DNA of 64,000 bases, taken from NCBI RefSeq assembly GCF_014217565.1, contig NZ_CP043661.1, positions 3,162,001 to 3,226,000 on the forward strand, read 5' to 3'. A model generated the notes under the pieces. The model made no database searches and had not been told where the DNA came from. It saw only the letters and a program-made list of their open reading frames with translations. Positions 42,170 to 51,894 of this stretch are shown here, piece after piece. Every line of letters begins with the position of its first letter. Position 1 is the first letter of the stretch. A program made the translations under genes and the position numbers. Source of the DNA: Kribbella qitaiheensis. Its GTDB lineage: Bacteria > Actinomycetota > Actinomycetes > Propionibacteriales > Kribbellaceae.

Positions 42170-43081
42170 ATGCATAATGCAGCGAAGGTCATCATCAGCG
42201 TTGTCGTCCTGGGGCTGGGGCTCAGTGGATGCTGCAACGGCGCCGACTGTGAGGTCACGCCGACGCCGGCCACGAGCCGGATCAGCATTCCACCCTTCTC
42301 ACCGCCGCCGTCGGATCCGCCGCCGGCCAAGGCGACCTATCAGGTTCCACGGACCGACTGCCCCGGCAACTACGGTGTCCCGCTCGTCGTCACGACGGAC
42401 ACCGAGGCCGAGGTGGAGTACATCGACAAGATCACCGCGTGTACGACGGTTTCCGGAGCCACGACCTATCTGGAGAACAACAGCGACGCCGTCTGGGTAC
42501 TGCGGAACACGGGCAGCGTGGACGGCGACGTGACGCCCTGGGGCGACACCCTCACCATGACCTCGTACCGCGGAATCTTCGCAGCCGGCCGGAACTTCCT
42601 CGTGCCGGGAGGCGTCGTCACGGTCGACCTGCCACCGGCCTCGCTCGCGTGGGATCTGGAACTTCCGCTCACGGTCGGGTGGGTGGGGCATTCCGTGGTC
42701 GCGGGGAAGATCGCGTCACTCGGGCAGCAGGCCTTGGCCGATGCACTCAAACGCACCGGCCGGCTCAGTCCGGCACTGGTCCAATGCACCCTCGCGGTCA
42801 CGAAGTACGCCGGGACCGTCGACGGACTGGCGGACAAGCAGTTGTCCACCATCGTCATGGAGGGGTTGGGCGTCGGGATCGCCACCAGCAAGTGCCGCGA
42901 CGAAACCCTGAAGGTGACTGTCCGGGAGCCGACCACGAAGCTGCCGATCGCCTTGTCCGACGACATCGCCAAGGCGAGCAGGGTGACCGAGTACCTCGAA
43001 GGCATCGACAAGTTCCTCAACTATGCCAAGCAAGGCAGCCGCTTCTCCAAACTGGCCATCCGTTTCGTCGCCCACCTCTGA
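42170..43081 (+). CDS. Lipoprotein of unknown function
   Basis: A 303-residue protein with a lipoprotein signal (AAKVIISVVVLGLGLSGC), a Pro-rich linker and a Cys-containing extracellular part (TDCPGNYGVPLVV, DKITACTTVSGATTYLENN, VQCTLAVTKYAG, TSKCRDETLKV). No family is recognised. GGGGGAT upstream supports the ATG at 42170. It may be alone or cotranscribed with the following Hsp90 gene; the gap is 70 bases. Confidence 0.8.
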   Translation: MHNAAKVIISVVVLGLGLSGCCNGADCEVTPTPATSRISIPPFSPPPSDPPPAKATYQVPRTDCPGNYGVPLVVTTDTEAEVEYIDKITACTTVSGATTYLENNSDAVWVLRNTGSVDGDVTPWGDTLTMTSYRGIFAAGRNFLVPGGVVTVDLPPASLAWDLELPLTVGWVGHSVVAGKIASLGQQALADALKRTGRLSPALVQCTLAVTKYAGTVDGLADKQLSTIVMEGLGVGIATSKCRDETLKVTVREPTTKLPIALSDDIAKASRVTEYLEGIDKFLNYAKQGSRFSKLAIRFVAHL

Positions 43082-43151
43082 GGAGCGCACCGGCCTCTGT
43101 CGCCGCGATGGCGTAGCGTGTGGCGCCCGGGGGTGGGACGAGAGGCTGGGC

Positions 43152-44922
43152 ATGGGGAGCGAGAACTTTCAGGTCGATCTGCACGGGATCGTCGATCTGC
43201 TGAGCAATCACCTGTACAGCAGTCCGCGGGTCTATCTGCGGGAGCTGTTGCAGAACGCTGTGGACGCGATCACCGCGCGCCGGACGCGAGAGCCGGACGC
43301 GCCGGCGCGGATCGACGTACGGACCGGTGCTGATCGGCTGAGTATCACCGACACCGGGATCGGGCTCGGGCCCGACGAGGTGCGGGAGTTGCTGGCGACG
43401 ATCGGGCGGAGTTCGAAACGGGACGAGATCGGCTTCGCGCGGACCGAGTTCCTCGGCCAGTTCGGCATCGGGCTGCTGTCGGCCTTCATGGTCTCCGACG
43501 AGATCGAAGTACTGACACAGCCCACCGGCGGCCCGGCCACGCGCTGGGTCGGTACTGCGGACGGGCGATACTCCATCACCGAGGCGGGCCCGGCCGGAGA
43601 AACCGGTACGACGGTGACGCTCAACGCGCGTCGCGGTGCCGAGCAGTGGTTCAAGCAGGCCACCGTAATCGAGCTGATCAAGCTCTTCGGTGCTTTGCTT
43701 CCGCTCGAGATCCGCGTGGACGGCGAGCAGGTCACCGAGGGCAAGGCGCCTTGGGAGAGCACCGGCGCGACCCAACGGGCCGAGCTCGTCGGCTATGCGC
43801 AGGACAAGCTCGGCTTCACTCCTTTCGACGTGATTCAGCTCAACAGTCCCGGCGCCGGGCTCACCGGGGTCGCCTTCGTGCTGCCCTTCCCCGCGAACCC
43901 GGCCGAGCGCGCCACCCATCGCGTCTACCTCAAGCGCATGCTGCTGGCCGAAGGTGTCGAAGGCCTCTTGCCGGACTGGGCGTTCTTCGTCCGGGCCGTG
44001 ATCGACACCTCCGAGCTCCGCCCGACCGCGAGCCGCGAGGCGCTCTTCGACGACGGTCAACTCGAGGCGACCAGGGAGGCACTCGGAGCCCAGCTGCGAG
44101 GCTGGCTGGTCCGCCTCGGCAGTACGGATCCGCAGAAGCTGGACCGCTTCCTCGGCATCCACCAGCTCGGTGTGAAGGCGCTCGCGCTGCACGACGACGA
44201 GATGCTCCGGCTGGTCCATCGCTGGCTGAGGTTCGAGACGAACCACGGCCGGATGACCTCCGCCGAATTGCACGAGCGGCATGACGAAATCCGGTATGTC
44301 GCGACGATCGAGGAGTTCCGTCAACTGGCCGCTGTCGCCGCGGCGCAGCAACTCACCGTGGTGAACGGCGGCTATACGTACGACACCGAGTTGCTCGAAC
44401 GCCTGCCCGAGGTGGTTCCCGGGCTGGCAGTCAGCCGATTCGACGCGACCGAGCTGAGCACCAGCTTCGACAGTCTGGATCCGGAGACCGAGTTCGCGCT
44501 GAGGCCCTTCGTGCAGCTCGCCCAGGAGGCGCTCGACGCGGTCGGCTGCGAGGTCGTCGTCCGCGCGTTCGACCCGGCCCGGGCTACCCGCGATCTATCT
44601 CGTCGACCGGTCCGCTCAGTTCGCTGCCGAGCTGCGATCCACCAAAAGCAAGGCCGACGCGCTCTGGTCAGAGGTCCTCGGCGCGCTCGACACCCACGAC
44701 GACAGCCGCCCGCAACTCGTGCTGAACCACCGAAGCCCGCTCGTACGCCGGATGGTCGGGCTCGCGGATCCCGAGCTCGCCCGGCTCGCGGTCGAAGGCC
44801 TCTACGGGCACGCCCTGATGCTCGGCTACCACCCGATCAGCCCGGCGGACTCCGCCTTGGTGAACCGATCGTTCCTCGGCCTGCTGGACCAGGCTGTCCC
44901 AACCCAGGAGGACTCGAGATGA
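43152..44922 (+). pseudogene. Hsp90-family protein, frameshifted
   Basis: GHKL-ATPase chaperone of the Hsp90 family, about 590 residues if repaired. N-terminal ATP site: ELLQNAVDAITARR near 30, ITDTGIGLGPDEVRELLATI near 66 and FLGQFGIGLLSAFMV. The middle domain (HRVYLKRMLLAEGVEGLLPD, DTSELRPTASREALFDD) follows. At VVVRAFDPA the frame breaks: the natural continuation LPAIYLVDRSAQFAAELRS is in the next frame from 44581 and ends at 44922 with the TGA that overlaps the TPR gene. One extra C in GGCCCGGG at 44576-44583 explains it. As written the frame reads through into the TPR gene, making an artificial fusion of about 1,475 residues. Confidence 0.82.
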
Positions 44923-47576
44923 GCGACGACGAGCTGATCGAACGACTCAACAGCGCCATGAGTACGCCGTACGGGAAAGCTCGTTCGGCCTTGCTGGAAG
45001 ACGTCGTACGCCGGGCGGACGCGTCGACCGATGAGGACCTGGCCTTCTATGCACGGCTCACCCTCGTCACTGCGTACGTGATGGGCGGCGAGCCGCGGAA
45101 GATGCTGGTGCCGTTCGCGCGGTGCGTGACCGACTGGGATGCGGACCCGGCGAAGTACCAGCGGCATGCGCACACGTTCCTGTGGTGCTTCAAATACACG
45201 CCCAACACCTTGGCGAAGTTCCCCGAGGTCTCGCTCGACCAGACCTACGCGGTGCTGGACGACATGGATCGAAGGTGGCGCGCGGGCGGGCACAGTCCGC
45301 AGGTCGTGCATCACTACCGCTGGCTCGTCGCGAACCACATCGGTGACGAGACGACCGCGGCCGAGCAGTTCAGGCTGTGGTCGACCGCGCCGCGGGACGA
45401 CCTCTCGGACTGCATCGGCTGTGACCCCACGGCGAAGGCGCGGCATCTGATCGAGACCGGGCAGCCGGCCGAGGCGCTGGCGCTGGCCGTCGGCGTGCTG
45501 GACGGGCAGCTGACCTGCAACGAGCAGCCGCAGCAACTGCTGACCACCCTGCTGCCCGCATATGTTGCTGAAGGCATGCATTCCGAGGCTGCCGACGCAC
45601 ATCGCCGGGCCTATCGGGCACTGCGCGGTAACCCGGGCGAGCTGGAGACGTACGCCGAGCACGTCCTGTTCTGCGCTCGCACCGGCAACGAGGCCCGCGC
45701 TGTCGAGCTGATCGAACGTCATCTGCCCGAGCTGTCGGACCCGCCCAGCCCATTCGCCGAGATGCGCTTCGCCGCCGCGGCCGCCCTTGCTCTGAGCCGG
45801 GTCGACCTGATGATCCGCCGCCCTCAGGAGGCCGAGATCGCCTCGGCAGACCTGTCGGCACAGTTCGCCGCCCGGGCGTTGGAGTTGGCCGGGCAGTTCG
45901 ACGTACGGAACGGCACCGGCCACCAGACCGCCTCGATCCGTTCGATCCTCGACGCCGAGCCGTGGCTGGAGTACTTGCCGCTGTCCGAGACCGCCAGGCG
46001 TGCCTACGCGCGCAGCCAGGTCCAGGCACCGGCGCGCGCGGAAGAAGTTGCCGTAGGCCCTGATCCGGTCGGGACCGGCTGGCTGGACAAGGCCGAGGAG
46101 GACTGGCAGAACGATCGCCGTGAGCAGGCGATCGCGGCCTGGGAGGCGTTCGAGCGTGAGGTGCCGGCGGACGAGCGGACCAAGCTCGACCAGGCGCGTC
46201 TGCTCGACGGCCGCGGCCTGGCCGCGATGGGTCAGGACGAGCAGGCTCTCGATGCCTGGCGCGAGGCGCTCGCCCTGTACGCCGAGCTCGGTGAGGAGGT
46301 CCGGATGCTTCGCGACCGTGGCCGGATCGCCAGGGTGCTGTCCGAACTGGGCCGGATCGAGGAGAGCCTGGCAACGGGCGAAGAGCCGCTGCGCCGGCTG
46401 ATCGACACCGACGAGCCGCGTCGCCAGAACGGCTGGCGGTATTCGCTCGCGACCATCCTCGCGCAGGCCGGCCGGGCCGAAGAAGCCCAGCAGGAGTTGA
46501 CGATTCTCCGCACCAGCCCGAGCACCGAGGGCGAGCTGCGAGCTGCCGCGGGGATCCTGCAATGCAACCTGCTGATCCAGTCGGAGCAGCTCGACGAGGC
46601 CGAGGAAGCCGCGACCGCTGGTCTCGCGACCACGCACGACCTGCCGCGGTCGTTCGCCTACCGTCAGCGCGGCTGGATCAAGATCGCCAAGGACCGTCCG
46701 GACGAGGCCGTCGCCGATCTGGAGGAAGCGGTCGCGCTGGCCATCGGCGTCCCCGGTGCCGAAGTACATGTCGCGATCTGCCGCGTCGAACTCGCCCGCG
46801 CGTACCTGTTCACGGGCCGTCCGCTGGAGTCCGCCGAGACCGGCGAAGAGGCACTGCCCGTACTGCGTGATCCCGAGCTCGCGAGTCTCCAAGCCGACGT
46901 ACGCGGCGTACTGGTTGACGCCTATCGAGCTCTGGGTGAGCTGGAGCCGGCCCTTGCGCAGGTCCGGGCGCTGCTGGCCGACGTACCGGCCGACGCGCAC
47001 CCGGCCTGGCTCGGCAGGACCCGGCAGGACGAGGGGTTGCTGCTCGAACGGCTGGATCGGGACAAGGAAGCCATCGACGTGTTCCTGGTCGCGGCCGAGC
47101 ATTTCGAGACGGCCGAGCTGCCGATCGAGTTCGTCCAGGCGATCCGCCTCGGTGCCCAGTCGGCTCGGTATGCCGGGGAGTTCGACCTCGTCGGTCAACT
47201 GCTCGGCCGGGCCCGGCAGGTGCTCGATCCGCTCCCCTCCGCCGATGAGGCCGTGTTGTTCCAGCTGGCCGGCGTCGATTGGGACCTGGGGATGCTGAAG
47301 CTGCAGCAGGGCGATATCGCGGCGGCGGTCGAGCAGGCACGGAGCGCCGCGGCGTACTACGAACACGGTGGTTTCGAGGTTCAGTTGACCAGCGCCCGGC
47401 TGCTGATCGCCGAACACGGCACTACCGACGAGGTCATGCTGCAGGAGATCTTCGCGAGTCTTCCGACTGGCGACGACGCCTGGTATCGGGCCGGCTGGTT
47501 GCTGGTCGACCGTCTCCGCACTCTCGGCCGCCCGGTCGACGCCGACGCTCTGGAGACCCGGCTTCAGGCGACATAG
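44919..47576 (+). CDS. Large tetratricopeptide-repeat protein
   Basis: An 885-residue soluble protein of helical repeats, starting MSDDELIERLNSAM at 44919 (ATGA overlap with Hsp90). The N-terminal third (FLWCFKYTPNTLAKFPEVSL, HHYRWLVANHIGDETTAAEQ) is a distinctive actinobacterial region; the remainder holds TPR units such as EQALDAWREALALYAELGEE and LAYARA-like helices. TPR proteins are classic Hsp90 co-chaperones, so the coupled pair may be a bacterial Hsp90 module with its client adaptor. That functional link is inference from context. Confidence 0.88.
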   Translation: MSDDELIERLNSAMSTPYGKARSALLEDVVRRADASTDEDLAFYARLTLVTAYVMGGEPRKMLVPFARCVTDWDADPAKYQRHAHTFLWCFKYTPNTLAKFPEVSLDQTYAVLDDMDRRWRAGGHSPQVVHHYRWLVANHIGDETTAAEQFRLWSTAPRDDLSDCIGCDPTAKARHLIETGQPAEALALAVGVLDGQLTCNEQPQQLLTTLLPAYVAEGMHSEAADAHRRAYRALRGNPGELETYAEHVLFCARTGNEARAVELIERHLPELSDPPSPFAEMRFAAAAALALSRVDLMIRRPQEAEIASADLSAQFAARALELAGQFDVRNGTGHQTASIRSILDAEPWLEYLPLSETARRAYARSQVQAPARAEEVAVGPDPVGTGWLDKAEEDWQNDRREQAIAAWEAFEREVPADERTKLDQARLLDGRGLAAMGQDEQALDAWREALALYAELGEEVRMLRDRGRIARVLSELGRIEESLATGEEPLRRLIDTDEPRRQNGWRYSLATILAQAGRAEEAQQELTILRTSPSTEGELRAAAGILQCNLLIQSEQLDEAEEAATAGLATTHDLPRSFAYRQRGWIKIAKDRPDEAVADLEEAVALAIGVPGAEVHVAICRVELARAYLFTGRPLESAETGEEALPVLRDPELASLQADVRGVLVDAYRALGELEPALAQVRALLADVPADAHPAWLGRTRQDEGLLLERLDRDKEAIDVFLVAAEHFETAELPIEFVQAIRLGAQSARYAGEFDLVGQLLGRARQVLDPLPSADEAVLFQLAGVDWDLGMLKLQQGDIAAAVEQARSAAAYYEHGGFEVQLTSARLLIAEHGTTDEVMLQEIFASLPTGDDAWYRAGWLLVDRLRTLGRPVDADALETRLQAT

Positions 47577-47622
47577 CTGACGTTGGCGACACACTTGGGC
47601 TCATGCCGGACAGGTGCGGGTC

Positions 47623-48171
47623 ATGACGAATCCTTCACGCGCTCCGGACCGCGAGACTCGGTTCAGCGCGCTCTATCAGGCGGCGTACGCGGACCTGGTT
47701 CGATTTGCCCAGCGCCGCGTGCAGGGCCATGCCGAGGACGTCGTCGCTGAGGCGTTCCTGGTCGCCTGGCGGCGGATGGACGAGGTACCGGAGCAGCTCG
47801 TGGACGCCCGCGCGTGGCTCTTCGGCGTCGCCCGGCACGCCATCATGAACACCCAGCGCGGAGCCGAACGCCGCCGCGCGCTCGCCGTACGGCTGGCTAC
47901 CGCACCCTCCGTATCGGCCGGCGGCGACGCGGATCTCGTTGCCCAGCAGGTCGATCTCGCGAAGGCGTGGGACCGGCTGTCGGCCGTGCATCAGGAGGCG
48001 CTCGCCCTTGTAGTACTCGACGATCTCGCGGCGCCGCAAGCCGCGGTCGTCCTCGGGATCTCCCCCGTCGCGTTCCGGCTGCGCCTCAGCCGAGCCCGCC
48101 GCGCGCTCCGGATGCACCTCGACCACCGCCCAGACTCCACGCTCGCCCCGGCCGAAAGGCAGTCCTCATGA
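47623..48171 (+). CDS. RNA polymerase ECF sigma factor
   Basis: A 182-residue sigma-70-family protein. Region 2: FSALYQAAYADLVRFAQRRV, then HAEDVVAEAFLVAWRRMDEV and RAWLFGVARHAIMN. Region 4: DRLSAVHQEALALVVLDDLA, then PQAAVVLGISPVAFRLRLSR. The ATG at 47623 is chosen; an in-frame GTG at 47614 is possible. It overlaps the next gene by four bases, a membrane protein that could be its regulator. Confidence 0.9.
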   Translation: MTNPSRAPDRETRFSALYQAAYADLVRFAQRRVQGHAEDVVAEAFLVAWRRMDEVPEQLVDARAWLFGVARHAIMNTQRGAERRRALAVRLATAPSVSAGGDADLVAQQVDLAKAWDRLSAVHQEALALVVLDDLAAPQAAVVLGISPVAFRLRLSRARRALRMHLDHRPDSTLAPAERQSS

Positions 48172-48938
48172 CACTGACCGACTTCGACGTACTCCGGACG
48201 CTGGATCCGGCTACCACCGAGATCGACCCGTTCGGGCCACGCGCCCGCGCGGATCTCGAACGCATCCTCGCGACCGACCCGGCGCTGCCCGCCATCCTGC
48301 CGCGGAGGAACCGCCGGCGGGCTGTCGCTTTGGCGGTCGGGGCTGTGGCTGCCGCGACTGTCGCTGCTCTTGTACTGCCGTCCACTCTCGGCGGCGACAA
48401 GGCCTTCGCCACCTGGGTAGCAGCGCCCACCGGCTTGTCGGCCTCGGAAAGCGCCAAGGCCGCCTCTTCCTGCCGCGACGCACGGAAGTCCTCTGGGAAC
48501 GCTGCTCAGCTGAAGGCCGCTACCACCGCGATCTCGGAGCAGCGCGGCGCGTGGACGCTCGTGGTCCTTGCCGGCCAGAACGGCTTCTCCGCCCTCTGCA
48601 TCACGGACGAGTCGACGCCGCTGTTCAAGTCCAACATCGGCTCGATCGGGTCGGCGTCGGACGCCGACCAGCCGGGCAACCGCAGGCTGTCCGCCACCGT
48701 CCTCGGCGCCGGCTCGATCGACGGCAATCAACTCTCGATCGCCGCCGGCGCCGCCGGATCGGACGTCGCCGCAGTCACCTACGCCAGCGCAACCCATGGC
48801 GTGGTCACCGCCACCGTCTCCGGCGGCCAGTTCGCGCTTTGGTTCCCCGGCAACGAACTCGAATCCCGCTCCCACAACACACCCGTCCGGGTCACCTACC
48901 GCGACGGCACCACCGCCACCGTCGTACTGACCCTGTAA
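48168..48938 (+). CDS. Single-pass membrane protein coupled to the ECF sigma factor
   Basis: A 256-residue protein: cytoplasmic stretch of about 50 residues (LRTLDPATTEIDPFGPRARA), one membrane helix (AVALAVGAVAAATVAALVLP) and an extracytoplasmic domain with paired Cys and a beta-rich end. The position after an ECF sigma factor and the topology suggest an anti-sigma or sensor role, but no zinc-anti-sigma HxxxCxxC motif is visible. A terminator follows. Confidence 0.78.
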   Translation: MTLTDFDVLRTLDPATTEIDPFGPRARADLERILATDPALPAILPRRNRRRAVALAVGAVAAATVAALVLPSTLGGDKAFATWVAAPTGLSASESAKAASSCRDARKSSGNAAQLKAATTAISEQRGAWTLVVLAGQNGFSALCITDESTPLFKSNIGSIGSASDADQPGNRRLSATVLGAGSIDGNQLSIAAGAAGSDVAAVTYASATHGVVTATVSGGQFALWFPGNELESRSHNTPVRVTYRDGTTATVVLTL

Positions 48939-48944
48939 ACAACT

Positions 48945-48977
48945 GAAGCCCAGGACGCCAACAGCATCCTGGGCTTC
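48945..48977 (+). terminator. Intrinsic terminator
   Basis: Perfect 11-bp stem GAAGCCCAGGA/TCCTGGGCTTC with an 11-base loop, after the ECF sigma operon and facing the convergent guaA. Confidence 0.75.
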
Positions 48978-49019
48978 ACGGGTCTCAGACCTCGGTGTCG
49001 TCGCTGCGTGGGAAGGGAA

Positions 49020-50582
49020 TCACTCCCACTCGATGGTGCCTGGGGGCTTGCTGGTGATGTCTACGGTTACGCGGTTGATCTCGTCGACCTCGTTGGTGAT
49101 GCGGGTGGAGATCTTCTCCAGCACCTCGTACGGGAGACGCGCCCAGTCGGCGGTCATCGCGTCTTCGCTGGTGACCGGCCGCAGTACGACCGGGTGACCG
49201 TACGTACGCCCATCCCCCTGCACGCCGACCGAGCGGACATCGGCAAGGAGGACGACCGGGAACTGCCAGATGTCGCGGTCGAGACCGGCAGCGGTCAGCT
49301 CCGTCCGGGCGATCAGGTCGGCCGCGCGAAGAATCTCCAGCCGGTCCTTGGTGACCTCGCCGATGATCCGGATCGACAGCCCAGGCCCCGGGAACGGATG
49401 CCGGTAGACCAGCGTCTCCGGCAGTCCGAGCGCGATGCCGAGCTCCCGCACCTCGTCCTTGAACAGCGTCCGCAGCGGCTCGATCAGCGAGAACTGCAGG
49501 TCATCCGGCAGCCCACCCACGTTGTGATGTGACTTGATGTTCGCCGTACCGGTCCCGCCACCGGACTCGACCACATCTGGATAAAGCGTCCCCTGGACCA
49601 AGAACTCGATGTGCCGGTCCGCGTCCAGCTTCCGCGCGGTCGCCTCGAAGGTCCGAATGAACTCCCGCCCGACGATCTTCCGCTTCTGCTCCGGATCCGT
49701 CACCCCGGCCAGTGCTCCCAGGAACTGATCCTCAGCGTCGACAACCTCAAGCCGAGTCCCGGTAGCGGCGACGAAGTCCTTCTCGATCTGGTCCGACTCA
49801 CCTGACCGCTGCAGCCCATGGTCGACGTACACACAAGTCAGCTGGTCACCGATCGCCCTGCTCACCAGAGCCGCCGCGACCGCGGAGTCGACACCACCGG
49901 ACAGCGCGCACAGCACCTGCTTGTCGCCGACCTGCTGGCGGATCAGCTCGACCTGTTCGTCGACCACGTTCGTCGTCGTCCAGTCACCGCTGCAGCCCGC
50001 GATGTCGTACAGGAAGTGCTCCAGCACGGCCTGACCAGCCTGCGAGTGCAGCACCTCCGGGTGCCACTGCACCCCCGCCAGCTTGCTCTCCAGGTTCTCG
50101 AACGCCGCCACCGGTGCTCCCGAGGAAGCAGCCAGTACTGCGAACCCGGCCGGCGGCGCATGGACTGCGTCGCCGTGGGACATCCACACGTTCAGGTCCG
50201 CGGGAATGCCGGCGAGCAGCGTGCCCGCGTCGCTCACCGTGACCGGCGTACGGCCGAACTCGCGCAGTCCCGTACGGCGTACGTCGCCGCCCAGCGTCTG
50301 CGCCATCGCCTGGAACCCGTAGCAGATCCCGAATGCGGGAACCCCGGCCTCGAACAGTGCGGAATCCACCCGCGGCGCGCCCTCGGCGTACACGGACTGC
50401 GGTCCGCCGGACAGGATGATCGCCTTCGGCTGCCGGGCCAGCATCTCCTCGACGGCCATCGAGGACGGCACGATCTCGGAGTACACCTTCGCCTCGCGCA
50501 CCCGCCGCGCGATCAACTGCGCGTACTGCGCCCCGAAGTCGACGACCAGAACCAGCTCATGTGGTGCAATTTCCTGGGTCAC
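49020..50582 (-). CDS. guaA: GMP synthase (glutamine-hydrolysing)
   Basis: Converts XMP to GMP using ATP and glutamine. The 520-residue protein has the class I amidotransferase part ([20 protein letters not shown], catalytic Cys in [21 protein letters not shown]) and the ATP-pyrophosphatase part ([16 protein letters not shown], then YPDVVESGG and [10 protein letters not shown]), with the C-terminal dimerisation end GTIEWE. The GTG at 50582 gives the usual N-terminus; a GTG at 50624 in frame would add 14 residues. A TACCCT box seven bases before 50582 suggests a leaderless mRNA. Confidence 0.96.
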   Translation of the reverse strand: MTQEIAPHELVLVVDFGAQYAQLIARRVREAKVYSEIVPSSMAVEEMLARQPKAIILSGGPQSVYAEGAPRVDSALFEAGVPAFGICYGFQAMAQTLGGDVRRTGLREFGRTPVTVSDAGTLLAGIPADLNVWMSHGDAVHAPPAGFAVLAASSGAPVAAFENLESKLAGVQWHPEVLHSQAGQAVLEHFLYDIAGCSGDWTTTNVVDEQVELIRQQVGDKQVLCALSGGVDSAVAAALVSRAIGDQLTCVYVDHGLQRSGESDQIEKDFVAATGTRLEVVDAEDQFLGALAGVTDPEQKRKIVGREFIRTFEATARKLDADRHIEFLVQGTLYPDVVESGGGTGTANIKSHHNVGGLPDDLQFSLIEPLRTLFKDEVRELGIALGLPETLVYRHPFPGPGLSIRIIGEVTKDRLEILRAADLIARTELTAAGLDRDIWQFPVVLLADVRSVGVQGDGRTYGHPVVLRPVTSEDAMTADWARLPYEVLEKISTRITNEVDEINRVTVDITSKPPGTIEWE

Positions 50583-50640
50583 CCACAAAGGGTATCGGTG
50601 CAGCTCAGCAAGGCTGTAATCCACTCCAGCCGGTCCGGAT

Positions 50641-51837
50641 TCAGGCCCGAGTCACCAGCAGCCGGGCCGGGGCTCGGAAGGACAGCAGGTCGATCATCGG
50701 CGGCTCTGCCTCAACAGCCCGTACTCCGTCCAGCAGCGCCCCGGCGCATTCCAGCGCGACCCGCGTCTCGAGCCGGGCCAGGCCGGCACCCAGGCAGCGG
50801 TGAATCCCCAACCCGAAGGCGAGATCGGCAGGACCCCCATGCCCGGTCAACCCGAGCAGAACCGGCGCACCCGCAGGCAGGTCCACCCCACCGATGGAGA
50901 CGGGCCCGGCGGTGACGCGGCGCCAGGCCGGGACGGAGGAGGACTCCCCCAGGACTTGCTCCACAAGAGCCGCGGAGTCGCTCAATACCGACCGAGCGTC
51001 GGCGGAATCGCCCGGATCGGCCGAATCACGCGGAACAGCCGGATCGGACGGATCGGCCCGGTCGGCCCGGTCGGCCCGGTCGGCCCGGTCGGCCCGGTCG
51101 GCCCGGTCGGCCCGGTCGGCCCGGTCGGCCGTGATGGTGCGGTGGAAGGCGGTCGAGATGAGCTGAGTCGTGGTCTCCTGGCCGGCGATCAGCAGGAAGT
51201 ACGCGACCGCGCACACCTCCTCATCGCTCAACCCCAGCTCGACCAGCACCCCGAACAAGTCGTCCCCGGCCAACCGCCGAGCCTCGCTGACCCGCTTCCG
51301 CAACCAGGCGTAGAACTCAGCCGCACTATGTGCAAGCTCCAACTGCCGATCCTCATCAGGCCACCCCCAGAACAACTCCAACGACTCCCGGCTCCACGCC
51401 TTCAACGCCGGTACGTCGACATCGCGCAGCCGGAGCAGGTCGAGCAACACCAGCGCGGGTGGCTCCGCGGCGACCGCCTCGACCAGGTCAACCACACCCA
51501 AGGCCTGCAATTGAGCCTCAGCAGCAACCACCCGCTCAACCACCAACCGGCGCGCCAGCGGCTCTACCGCCACAACCCTCGCCGGACTGAAGAACCGCGC
51601 CACCGCCGCCCGGATCGGCCGATGCGTTGCCCCCGCGTTGTTCGCCAGCGTCGGCGGCAACGCGAACCCGACCCCCTGCAACACCCGCAACGCCTTCACG
51701 CTCAACGCGCTGTGCGCCACCACCGCGTTGTCCGGCCGAAACACCTCCGGATCCAGCAACACGTCCCTGACCTCAGCCGGATCGTCGACCACCCACATCC
51801 CCAGCTCGTCGTCATACCGAGCAGGACATCCAGTCAC
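50641..51837 (-). CDS. Cytochrome P450, ExxR-lacking, with DRA-repeat insert
   Basis: A 398-residue haem monooxygenase. The haem loop [20 protein letters not shown] and the I-helix [10 protein letters not shown] are intact. The K-helix region reads [20 protein letters not shown], with QVLG where ExxR is expected, as in the CYP157 group. Between the I and K helices lies an insert of about 45 residues of Asp-Arg-Ala repeats followed by [19 protein letters not shown], which is not found in typical P450s. The substrate and redox partner are unknown; no ferredoxin is adjacent. Confidence 0.9.
   Translation of the reverse strand: MTGCPARYDDELGMWVVDDPAEVRDVLLDPEVFRPDNAVVAHSALSVKALRVLQGVGFALPPTLANNAGATHRPIRAAVARFFSPARVVAVEPLARRLVVERVVAAEAQLQALGVVDLVEAVAAEPPALVLLDLLRLRDVDVPALKAWSRESLELFWGWPDEDRQLELAHSAAEFYAWLRKRVSEARRLAGDDLFGVLVELGLSDEEVCAVAYFLLIAGQETTTQLISTAFHRTITADRADRADRADRADRADRADRADRADPSDPAVPRDSADPGDSADARSVLSDSAALVEQVLGESSSVPAWRRVTAGPVSIGGVDLPAGAPVLLGLTGHGGPADLAFGLGIHRCLGAGLARLETRVALECAGALLDGVRAVEAEPPMIDLLSFRAPARLLVTRA
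51052..51132 (-). repeat. 9-bp tandem repeat within the P450 gene
   Basis: GTCGGCCCG repeated head to tail about nine times (first and last copies imperfect), in frame, encoding (Asp-Arg-Ala)n in the P450. Such arrays change length by slippage. Confidence 0.92.
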
Positions 51838-51894
51838 GGCCGGAGTGTAGATCGAGACTGACTGAACCAGTGTTTCAGGCTAGAGAACATTGTT

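Noticed and set aside
43023-47576. A single 1,517-residue Hsp90-TPR fusion protein
   Set aside because: The middle part (after VVVRAFDPA) is Arg-rich nonsense, while the +1 frame carries a natural Hsp90 end and the TPR gene has its own ATG in an ATGA overlap.
51052-51132. CRISPR-like array
   Set aside because: Units are 9 bp without spacers and lie in frame inside a P450 gene.
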